Origin: Actinomycetes bacterium
GTDB taxonomy: Bacteria; Actinomycetota; Acidimicrobiia; Acidimicrobiales; RAAP-2
Assembly (NCBI GenBank): GCA_021781315.1
Contig: JAJXXB010000121.1
Coordinates: 1 to 6,307, forward strand
Length of the DNA: 6,307 nt
Direction of reading: 5' to 3'
The notes under the pieces are model-generated. The model saw only the letters and a program-made list of their open reading frames with translations, ran no database searches and had not been told where the DNA came from. Below are positions 1 to 5,346 of this stretch, piece by piece. The translations under genes were made by a program, and so were the position numbers. How positions within the stretch are numbered: the first letter of the stretch is position 1; each line of letters begins with the position of its first letter.

Positions 1-680
1 TGCCGGTGCTCTTCGCGCGCACCCGCGGGGGCTCGATGGTGGCGCTCTTCATCACGATGATGGGCTTCTTTGGCGTCTCGCTGCTGCTCGCCTACTACCT
101 GCAGAACGAGCTCGGCTACTCGCCGCTGCGCACCGGCATCGCCTTCTTGCCGATGGTGATCGCGCTCGGGCTCTCGGCGATGCTCGCGAGCGCGCGGATC
201 CTCGCCGTCTCGGGACCGCGGCCGCTGATCCCCGCGGGGATGCTGCTCGCCGGGCTCTCCATGGTGCTCTTGACCCGCCTGCCGGTGCGGGGCAACTACT
301 TCGGCACGGTCCTGCCGGGCCTGATCCTGCTCGGCCTCGGCCTCGGGCTGATCTTCGCCCCGGCGACTGCGAGCGCGACGGCGGGCGTCGCGGCGTCACG
401 CGCCGGGGTGGCCTCGGCGATGGTGAACTCGTCCCAGCAGATCGGCGGCTCGGTCGGCACGGCGCTGCTCAATACCATCGCGGTCACCGTCACGGGCCGG
501 GCCTTCACCCACGCGGCAGAACCGTCGCCCATCGCCCGGGCGGCCTCGTCGGCGCTGCACGGGTACTCGATCGCGTTCTGGTGGGCGGCGGGGATCTTCT
601 TTGCGGGCTCGCTCTTCACCGCGATCGTGCTGGAGTCGGGCGCGCCCGAACTCAGCGCCGACGGCACGGCCGGCGCGTAG
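1..680 (+). CDS. MFS transporter, DHA2 (EmrB/QacA-like) family, C-terminal part
   Basis: This is the C-terminal part of a proton-driven multidrug-type exporter of the inner membrane. The reading frame is open from the left edge (codons in frame from base 3), so the start lies outside the window and GTG at 6 is not a credible start. About 226 residues are visible, with roughly six hydrophobic helices: around SMVALFITMMGFFGVSLLLA, GIAFLPMVIALGLSAML, LIPAGMLLAGLSMVLL, VLPGLILLGLGLGLIF, the NSSQQIGGSVGTALLNTIAV segment and FWWAAGIFFAGSLFTAIVL. The YLQNELGYSPLRTGIAFLP loop and the G-x-ASAMVNSSQQIGGSVG segment are typical of 14-helix DHA2 transporters such as EmrB, QacA and LfrA. The substrate cannot be read from this half. 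The gene ends at TAG 678-680, 2 bp from the stop of the convergent SIMPL gene. Confidence 0.9.
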   Translation, partial: PVLFARTRGGSMVALFITMMGFFGVSLLLAYYLQNELGYSPLRTGIAFLPMVIALGLSAMLASARILAVSGPRPLIPAGMLLAGLSMVLLTRLPVRGNYFGTVLPGLILLGLGLGLIFAPATASATAGVAASRAGVASAMVNSSQQIGGSVGTALLNTIAVTVTGRAFTHAAEPSPIARAASSALHGYSIAFWWAAGIFFAGSLFTAIVLESGAPELSADGTAGA

Positions 681-682
681 GG

Positions 683-1405
683 TCAACCGAGCGCGTAGGT
701 CACCCGCACGGTGACCGAGACCGACTGGTTCCCCGGCTGCACGGGCAGCGCCGCGGCCTTCGCGGCGGTCGCGGCGTAGAAACCGGGTTCGATGAAGGGC
801 TGACTGACCTCGTTGTCGACGATGTGGGTGACCGCGCCGAGGGTCGCCGAGGCGGCCCCGGCCAGCTGGGCCGCGGCGTGCTTCGCATTGGCCATGGCCT
901 TGGCGCGAGCGCGCGCCATCACGGCCGACCGGTTGGTGATCGAGTAGGTGATGCCCGAGAGCTGGGCGGTGTTGCCGGCCGCGCCGAGCGCGGCCCCGAT
1001 GAGCCGCCCGGCGCGCGCGACGTGGTGGCTGGTCACGGTGAGCTCGTCGTAGACCTGGTAGCCCGTGACCTGGCCCTGGGCGTTGGTGACGCTCGACACG
1101 TTGAGCCCCGAGGTGGCGAGCCCGGTCCGCGGCTCGCCGGCGGCGAGCAGGGCCGACTCGACGGCGCGCGTGCGGGTGTTGTTCGCCGCGAGCGCCGCGG
1201 CCGTGGAGGCGTTCGTCGTCGAGACCCCGATCGTGAAGGCGACGGTGTCGGGCACGCCCGAGGCGCTCGCCGAGCCGCTCACCTCGATGGAGCCCGGGGC
1301 GTGCGTGCGCCCGACGGCGTAGCCGACGCCCACGAGGGCGGCGATGACGAGCAGCGTCACGAGCACCGTGGCGATTACGCGGATGACTCGACCAGTGGCG
1401 GACAT
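683..1405 (-). CDS. SIMPL domain-containing protein (DUF541), membrane-anchored
   Basis: This 240-residue protein has one hydrophobic segment near the N terminus (about residues 7-28, VIRVIATVLVTLLVIAALVG). That makes it a signal anchor or uncleaved signal peptide that places the rest outside the membrane. The exported part has the SIMPL/DUF541 pattern: an opening IEVSGSASASGVPDTVAF strand, the NNTRTRAVESALLAAG helix, a GLATSGLNVSSV strand, GYQVYDELTVTSH, a GITYSITNRS strand followed by a basic Ala-rich helix (ARAKAMANAKHAAAQLAG), and a closing SVSVTVRVTYAL strand. Family members are periplasmic or surface proteins of poorly defined role. The frame stays open to ATG at 1426 and also has ATG at 1420, but a perfect AAGGAGGT sits just before ATG 1405, so that start was chosen. 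It lies 67 bp downstream of the SCO1664-like gene on the same strand and may be transcribed separately. Confidence 0.88.
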   Translation of the reverse strand: MSATGRVIRVIATVLVTLLVIAALVGVGYAVGRTHAPGSIEVSGSASASGVPDTVAFTIGVSTTNASTAAALAANNTRTRAVESALLAAGEPRTGLATSGLNVSSVTNAQGQVTGYQVYDELTVTSHHVARAGRLIGAALGAAGNTAQLSGITYSITNRSAVMARARAKAMANAKHAAAQLAGAASATLGAVTHIVDNEVSQPFIEPGFYAATAAKAAALPVQPGNQSVSVTVRVTYALG

Positions 1406-1408
1406 CGG

Positions 1409-1416
1409 ACCTCCTT
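1409..1416 (-). promoter_or_regulatory. Strong Shine-Dalgarno of the SIMPL gene
   Basis: The minus strand reads AAGGAGGT and then CCG before ATG 1405. This is a full 8-base match to the 16S anti-Shine-Dalgarno sequence. It decides the start: choosing ATG 1420 would bury the site inside the coding region. The spacing of 3-4 nt is slightly short. Confidence 0.8.
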
Positions 1417-1472
1417 CCATTCCCACCAGGTGCTGTCCGGCCGGGTCCGTTTCTAACCCGTTGGACGGCGCC

Positions 1473-2180
1473 TCAGATCAGCGGCCAGGGGTAGGGCGGC
1501 CAGTCGCGGTCCTCGTCGGGGGTGGGGTAGCGGCTCGACTCGACGAGCGCGCTCGCGCGGTTGAGCGCGAGGGCGACTTCGTGGGGCGCGAGCCACGGGC
1601 GAAGTGGCGCGCCGTCGCCGCGGGCGAAGCGGTCGATGCGCTCGAGCAGCGGCTCGTCGACCCGCAGCCCGGCGTACTCCCAGACCACGGTGCGCAGCTT
1701 GTCCTCCTCGTGAAAGCACAGGCCGTTGTCGATGGCCCAGCACCGAGTCCCGTCGTAGAGGACGTGGCCGGCCTTGCGGTCGGCGTTGTTCGCCACGACG
1801 TCAAAGGCGGCGAGCGTCGCGAACCACTCGTCGAACTCGGGGCGCTCGCGGAGCGTGAAGTAGTGGTCGTCACTGGCATCCTCGACCCACCACTGCAGCG
1901 AACCCGGCCCGAAGGGCGCGTCCTCGCGTGCGACCGTCGTGGGCACGAGGTCGGTTTCCAGTGCCGCGTCGAGCTCGGAGGCGGCGACCTCGCGGCGCCA
2001 CAGGCCGTCGGGGAAGTCCCAAAGCGGCCGCTCGCCGGCCTCGGCCTTGTAGCAGGCGTGGGCCTGCGCGTCGCCGAGGCGCACGGTGACGAGCAGCGCC
2101 TGGTTCGAGGAGCCCGCGACGCGGCCCTCGACGGTGATCGCCCCGTGGACGAGGAGCTCGCGCTGCTCGGCGCGTTGCAC
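1473..2180 (-). CDS. SCO1664 family (TIGR03843-type) PI3/4-kinase-like protein
   Basis: This 235-residue protein belongs to an actinobacterial conserved family whose members resemble phosphatidylinositol 3-/4-kinases distantly; the substrate is unknown. The N-terminal strand LLVHGAITVEGRVAGSSNQA matches the usual family start. A candidate ATP-binding lysine is K45 in HACYKAEAGERPLWDFP, followed by an RREVAASEL helix (about 62-70), LVPTTV and GPGSLQWWV. A kinase-like catalytic stretch DVVANNADRKAGHVL (127-141) is followed by WAIDNGLCFH (148-157), where D134 and D151 would be the catalytic and metal-binding acids. The start is GTG 2180, 2 bp after the stop of the DUF3090 gene, with no clear Shine-Dalgarno, which suggests translational coupling. 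The frame continues upstream to 2321, but those residues are Arg/Pro-rich and overlap DUF3090. It is the third member of the conserved trio. Confidence 0.88.
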   Translation of the reverse strand: MQRAEQRELLVHGAITVEGRVAGSSNQALLVTVRLGDAQAHACYKAEAGERPLWDFPDGLWRREVAASELDAALETDLVPTTVAREDAPFGPGSLQWWVEDASDDHYFTLRERPEFDEWFATLAAFDVVANNADRKAGHVLYDGTRCWAIDNGLCFHEEDKLRTVVWEYAGLRVDEPLLERIDRFARGDGAPLRPWLAPHEVALALNRASALVESSRYPTPDEDRDWPPYPWPLI

Positions 2181-2182
2181 GG

Positions 2183-2662
2183 CTAGACGATCGGCGCGCG
2201 GTGCCCGTTGGTGCGCGGGCAGTCGTGGCCTCGCGGGTCGAGGGGGCCGCCACAGAGCGGGCACGGCGGCCGTCCCGCCTCGACGAGCCGGGTGACGGCG
2301 ATGGCGAGGGCCCCCGCCCACTCCTTGGTGAGGGTCAGCTCGAGGGTGTCCTCGCCTTCGCGCGACTCGACCGAGACGCCGATGGTGTCGGTGTCCTCGT
2401 CGACCGCGACGGTGATGTCGCCGGCCTCGAAGTCCGACTCGAACTCGTCCTCGAGGGACAGGTCGTCAGGCAGGTGGCCCGGCCGGCCCAGGGTGTGCAG
2501 CACCTGGGCGATCCACTCGGCGAGCGCGGCGAGCTGCTGCTTTTCGCACTTGACCACGATGAGTCGCCGGCCCTGACGGGCCTGGAGCAGGAACCGGCGC
2601 TGGCCGACCTCGCCGTGGGCGCCGACCATGATCCGGTCGGGGGCGTCAAAGACGTAGATCAT
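2183..2662 (-). CDS. DUF3090 family protein (TIGR03847-type)
   Basis: This 159-residue soluble protein of unknown function is recognisable by its beginning, IYVFDAPDRIMVGAHGEVGQ, then RRFLLQARQG and EKQQLAALAEWI, and by its ending, GRPPCPLCGGPLDPRGHDC followed by PRTNGH. That tail puts C134, C137, H146 and C148 close together, a possible zinc-knuckle-like metal site. The middle is acidic (about residues 66-105). It is somewhat shorter than the roughly 180-190 residues I recall for the family, mainly in the region before the cysteine tail. ATG 2662 overlaps the TGA of the upstream phosphatase gene in an ATGA junction (2659-2662), so translation is probably coupled. The stop, TAG 2183-2185, is 2 bp before the SCO1664-type start. 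It is the middle gene of the trio; a regulatory or scaffold role would be a guess. Confidence 0.93.
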   Translation of the reverse strand: MIYVFDAPDRIMVGAHGEVGQRRFLLQARQGRRLIVVKCEKQQLAALAEWIAQVLHTLGRPGHLPDDLSLEDEFESDFEAGDITVAVDEDTDTIGVSVESREGEDTLELTLTKEWAGALAIAVTRLVEAGRPPCPLCGGPLDPRGHDCPRTNGHRAPIV

Positions 2663-3291
2663 CGGCCCAGCACCTCGGCGATCGAGCCCGCGCTGTTCAC
2701 GCAGAGCACCACGGGCTGGTCGCCGAGCGCGATCGCGCTGATCGAGCAGGTCGAGATCATCGTGCGCTGGAAGAGGTCGAGGGGTACGCCCTGGGCGAAG
2801 GTGACCGCCGCCTTGATGGGGTCGGCGTGGCTGACGAGCACGACGGTCTCACCGCGGTGTATCCCGGCCAGGCGCTCGATCGTCGTCCAGATCCGGTGCT
2901 GCATCCCGGCGAAGGACTCGCCGCCGGGGAAGGTGAAGGTGCTCGGGGCGTGCTGGACGGCGCGCCACTCGCGGGTCCGGCGCAGCCGCGACAGGGGCTC
3001 GCCGGTCCAGTCGCCAAAGTCGCACTCGAGGAGGCCCCGATCGGCGCGCGCGCGAAGCCCGAGTGCGCGCGCGATCGGCGCGGCGGTCTCGCGGGCGCGC
3101 TCGAGGGGCGAGCAGTAGAGGGCGCTCGGGGCGGTGGCGAGTTCGCCGAGTCGCTCGCCGACCCGCTCGGCCTGGGCCCGGCCGCGGTCGCTCAGGTGCA
3201 GGCCCGGCGCCCGGCCGGGCAGGACCGAGCCCGTCGTGGGGGTCTGGCCGTGGCGTACGAGCAGGACCCGGGTGGCGGTCGGGCGCGTCAC
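2659..3291 (-). CDS. Histidine phosphatase superfamily protein, MSMEG_4193 family (putative phosphomutase)
   Basis: This 210-residue cytoplasmic enzyme has the phosphoglycerate-mutase/acid-phosphatase fold. The nucleophile motif LLVRHGQT puts the phospho-accepting histidine at H14. It is followed by LHLSDRGRAQAERVGERL, YCSPLERARETA (R65 in the phosphate pocket), the general-acid region LLECDFGDWTG (E89), FPGGESF, and the second catalytic histidine H155 in VVLVSHADPIKAAV. The C-terminal SISAIALGDQPVVLCVNSAG stretch is typical of the MSMEG_4193 (TIGR03848) subgroup. The mycobacterial relative, Rv2135c as I recall, has been reported as an acid phosphatase, so 'phosphomutase' is a loose name. GTG 3291 overlaps the TGA of the FrhB-like gene as GTGA (3288-3291). 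The frame is open upstream to 4203, but that stretch is antisense-like Arg-rich sequence inside the oxidoreductase gene. The physiological substrate is not known. Confidence 0.93.
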   Translation of the reverse strand: MTRPTATRVLLVRHGQTPTTGSVLPGRAPGLHLSDRGRAQAERVGERLGELATAPSALYCSPLERARETAAPIARALGLRARADRGLLECDFGDWTGEPLSRLRRTREWRAVQHAPSTFTFPGGESFAGMQHRIWTTIERLAGIHRGETVVLVSHADPIKAAVTFAQGVPLDLFQRTMISTCSISAIALGDQPVVLCVNSAGSIAEVLGR

Positions 3292-4403
3292 GGGCGGCGA
3301 ATCGGGATGAGGCGGGGCTTGGGGTCGGCCGTCTCGGGCCAGCGCCGGCGCGACACCTGGGCGAGCTTGTGCAAGAGGGCGACCGCGCCGGGGTCGTCGT
3401 CGCCCGGGCGCACCTCGATGCGCCCGCCGTCGATGAGGCCCTGGAGGAGCATGCGGCCCAGTTCGGTGCGCACGATGAGCAGTGTCCAGTCGCCGAAGGC
3501 GCCGATGCCGCCCGCGGCGATGTCGGCGTGCTCGGCGGCAAAATCGGGGCACTGCTGGCAGCCCTCGCGCGTGTACGCGTGGGCCTCTTTGAGGGGCACC
3601 TCGTGCATCGCGCCGTCGCGGGTCCAGATCTGAAAGACGCCCTTGATGTTCATCTTGACGATGTCTGCGCGCGCGAGCCCGTACTTCGCTTCGAAGAGCT
3701 CCTCGAAGATCCGGTCGTCGAAGGTCTTCGAGCAGAGCAGGCCGATGGTGAGGCTCAGTCGGCGCGCGATCTTGCCGGCCTTGCGCACCTGCATCGCGCC
3801 CGGGGCCGAGGCCATGCAACCCATGCCCACCAGCGCGATGCGCTCGGCGCCGGCGGCGACGGCCTCGGGGTAGGCGAGGAGGTTGGCGCTGTAGGTGTAG
3901 CGCGACCCGGCGGTCGCGAGCACCTCGTCGCGTGTTCGAGCCACCGCCGGCTCGGCCCGCCAGGTGCCCTCGCCCGTGGCACTCACCAGCGCGGCGTCGA
4001 TGAGGTCGTGCTCGAGTGCGTAGAGCAGGATCGCCGAGACGACCCCGCCGTCCTGGCCCGCGCCGGCGACCTCGGGGTCGAGGGCCCGAGCGAGCACGAC
4101 GTCGCCGACGCCGTAGACCTCGTCCTCGGTGCGCTCGCGCCCGACCCGGTGCACGTCGATCTCGGCCTCCCAGGACCGGAACCGCGGGCAGGCCCGGGTG
4201 CACATCGTGCAGCCCTTGATCCCGTGGGTGCAGTCCTCGCGGCCGCCGTCGATGTCAAGGTGCCAGGGCTTGTAGTGGCCGTCCTGGTCGTCGTAGTCGA
4301 GCACGTCGTGGGGACAGGCGACGACGCACGCCGCGCAGCCCGTGCACAGGCCCGAGGTCACGACCTCGCTGAAGAGTTCGCGCCATTGGGGCTTATCGAC
4401 CAT
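3288..4403 (-). CDS. FrhB/FpoF-like F420 hydrogenase/dehydrogenase beta-subunit family protein with two [4Fe-4S] motifs
   Basis: This 371-residue redox protein begins with a ferredoxin-type module. CTGCAACVVACP supplies C20, C23, C26 and C30, and a second set is C58 plus GCTMCTRACP (C65, C68, C72), enough for two [4Fe-4S] clusters. The FrhB catalytic domain follows: GQDGGVVSAILLYALE (116-131), SRYTYSANL, LVGMGCMASAPGAMQVRK (C196), IGLLCSKTFDD (C224), and REGCQQCPDFAAEHADIAAG (C282, C285). In this family the domain binds flavin and exchanges electrons with F420H2 or a related donor. An N-terminal double cluster plus FrhB resembles the electron-input proteins FpoF/FqoF more than hydrogenase FrhB itself; BciB and hydroxymethyl-chlorophyll reductase share the fold. 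ATG 4403 is preceded by a possible leaderless promoter. It is the first gene of the operon and overlaps the phosphatase gene by 4 bp. F420 use is inferred, not shown. Confidence 0.9.
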   Translation of the reverse strand: MVDKPQWRELFSEVVTSGLCTGCAACVVACPHDVLDYDDQDGHYKPWHLDIDGGREDCTHGIKGCTMCTRACPRFRSWEAEIDVHRVGRERTEDEVYGVGDVVLARALDPEVAGAGQDGGVVSAILLYALEHDLIDAALVSATGEGTWRAEPAVARTRDEVLATAGSRYTYSANLLAYPEAVAAGAERIALVGMGCMASAPGAMQVRKAGKIARRLSLTIGLLCSKTFDDRIFEELFEAKYGLARADIVKMNIKGVFQIWTRDGAMHEVPLKEAHAYTREGCQQCPDFAAEHADIAAGGIGAFGDWTLLIVRTELGRMLLQGLIDGGRIEVRPGDDDPGAVALLHKLAQVSRRRWPETADPKPRLIPIRRP

Positions 4404-4409
4404 CCACTC

Positions 4410-4415
4410 ATGCTA
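4410..4415 (-). promoter_or_regulatory. Candidate -10 element (TAGCAT) for a leaderless operon transcript
   Basis: On the minus strand TAGCAT is followed by exactly six bases (GAGTGG) and then ATG 4403. A TANNNT hexamer at this distance would put the transcription start on the start codon, the usual layout of actinobacterial leaderless genes. No good Shine-Dalgarno precedes this ATG, which agrees. No convincing -35 is visible, so this rests on position and hexamer only. Confidence 0.45.
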
Positions 4416-4438
4416 GTGAGGCGGTCCTTCGCACCCGC

Positions 4439-4444
4439 TACCCT
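4439..4444 (+). promoter_or_regulatory. Candidate -10 element (TACCCT) for a leaderless glycosylase transcript
   Basis: TACCCT is followed by GACCCG and then GTG 4451, again a 6-nt gap that would start the transcript at the first base of the coding region. There is no Shine-Dalgarno upstream of the GTG. The whole divergent gap is only 47 bp, so both promoters must lie in it or in the opposing genes. No clear -35 hexamer is seen. Confidence 0.45.
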
Positions 4445-4450
4445 GACCCG

Positions 4451-5233
4451 GTGCCCGAAGTGCTGGAGATCGAGTCCTACCGACAGCTCGCCGATCGCGT
4501 CGTGGGCGCTACCGTCATGCGCGGCTGGGCCGACCTCTACGCCGCGAAGAAGCTCAGCGCACCGGGCGCGTGGGCGCGCGCGGTGCGCGGGCTCACCATC
4601 ACCGACACCGCCCGGCGGGGCAAGCTGCTCGTGCTGCACACCGACGGGGTCACCCTGGGCCTGCGCTTCGGGATGACCGGGGTGCTGCTGCTCGACGGCG
4701 AGGCGGGCCTCGAGGGGCTCTTCTACGGCCCCCACGACTATCGCGCCGACTGGGTGCGCGCGGGGCTCGAGTTCGCCGACGGCCGCCGGCTCGTGGTGCA
4801 CGACCCGCGGCGCCTGGCGCGCGTCGAGCTCGACCCCGACCTCGACGAGCTCGGGGCCGACGCCCTGGCGATGACCCGCTCGGCCCTCGATGCCGCGCTC
4901 GCGTCGCGCGGGGAGGGCCCGGCGATCAAGGCGCGACTGCTCGACCAGTCGCGCATCGCCGGGGTGGGCAACCTGCTGGCTGACGAAATGCTGTTTCGCG
5001 CCGGCATCGACCCGCGCACCCCCGTCGGGCGACTGGACCCCGCCCAGCGCGCGGCGCTCTATAAGGCCTTCACCCAGACGATGCGCTCGCTCGGCAAGCG
5101 CGGCGGGTCCCACACCGGCGACCACATGGCGGCGCGCTTTCCCGGCGGACTGTGCCCGCGCGACGGTGCGGCGATGCGCATCGACACGGTCGGGGGGCGC
5201 ACGACCTACTGGTGCAGCCGGCACCAGTCCTAG
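4451..5233 (+). CDS. Fpg/Nei family DNA glycosylase/AP lyase with variant C-terminal finger
   Basis: This 260-residue base-excision-repair enzyme would remove oxidised bases and nick abasic DNA. After Met removal the N terminus is Pro-Glu (P2, E3), the catalytic pair of the family. Other landmarks are K58 in ARRGKLLVL (beta-hairpin lysine), LRFGMTGVLLL, DPRRLARVEL, and the helix-two-turn-helix DQSRIAGVGNLLADEMLFRA (165-184) with N174. GGSHTGDHMAARFPGG leads into the C-terminal beta-hairpin finger, which has C235, D238, C255 and H258 where classical Fpg has four cysteines; R250 in GGRTTYWC is the DNA-contacting arginine. Length and motif order are normal, so the protein looks functional. GTG 4451 is the only start that gives the obligatory MPE terminus. 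It is divergent from the redox/phosphatase operon. Whether its substrate range is Fpg-like or Nei-like cannot be decided here, so no symbol is given. Confidence 0.92.
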   Translation: MPEVLEIESYRQLADRVVGATVMRGWADLYAAKKLSAPGAWARAVRGLTITDTARRGKLLVLHTDGVTLGLRFGMTGVLLLDGEAGLEGLFYGPHDYRADWVRAGLEFADGRRLVVHDPRRLARVELDPDLDELGADALAMTRSALDAALASRGEGPAIKARLLDQSRIAGVGNLLADEMLFRAGIDPRTPVGRLDPAQRAALYKAFTQTMRSLGKRGGSHTGDHMAARFPGGLCPRDGAAMRIDTVGGRTTYWCSRHQS

Positions 5234-5346
5234 GCCGCGCCAAGTCACCGAGCCGGCTCGCGCCTGGCGTACGCTCCGCAGTAGGTAATTCAGAGCGTCA
5301 ATGAGGCCGCGACTGGGTGGGTCTCACGGCGCGTGGGGAGGCCATG
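5234..5346 (+). other. Intergenic region upstream of the lyase gene, with palindromes and a weak -10 candidate
   Basis: This 113-bp gap separates the glycosylase stop from the lyase start. It contains a perfect 12-bp palindrome, CGAGCCGGCTCG (5249-5260), and seven bases later the 8-bp palindrome GCGTACGC (5267-5274). TACGCT at 5270-5275 fits TANNNT and overlaps the second palindrome, and an unusually AT-rich patch (GTAGGTAATTCAG) follows at 5281-5293. These could be a promoter with operator sites, but neither a -35 nor a known binding motif is recognisable. No intrinsic terminator with a T-tract follows the glycosylase gene. Confidence 0.3.
5335..5341 (+). promoter_or_regulatory. Ribosome binding site of the lyase gene
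   Basis: GGGGAGG is followed by CCATGATG. It lies 2 nt before ATG 5344 and 5 nt before ATG 5347, so the second ATG has the normal spacing and was chosen as the start. The two choices differ by one methionine only. Confidence 0.65.

Noticed and set aside
581..1456. Open frame of 291 codons on the plus strand opposite the SIMPL gene
   Set aside because: It overlaps the exporter end and is antisense to the SIMPL gene, and its product is a low-complexity Arg/Gly-rich sequence.
1442..1460. Small inverted repeat (CGGGT / ACCCG, 9-base loop) between the SCO1664-type and SIMPL genes
   Set aside because: A 5-bp stem with no T-tract is too weak to call a terminator in sequence this rich in G and C.
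2181..2321. N-terminal extension of the SCO1664-type protein to 2321
   Set aside because: The added 47 residues are Arg/Pro-rich, overlap the DUF3090 gene, and precede the usual family N terminus; GTG 2180 fits both the family and the operon spacing.
3292..4203. Upstream extension of the histidine phosphatase frame, which would give a 514-residue fusion protein
   Set aside because: The extension is Arg-rich, lies entirely inside the FrhB-like gene in another frame, and the GTG at 3291 in a GTGA overlap gives the normal family length.
1344..4676. Several long plus-strand open frames (1344-2186, 2201-3118, 3063-4676) across the minus-strand operon
   Set aside because: All are mirror frames of genes with strong family motifs. 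Their products are Gly/Arg/Ala-rich without domains, and the last would run through the divergent promoter region into the glycosylase gene out of frame.
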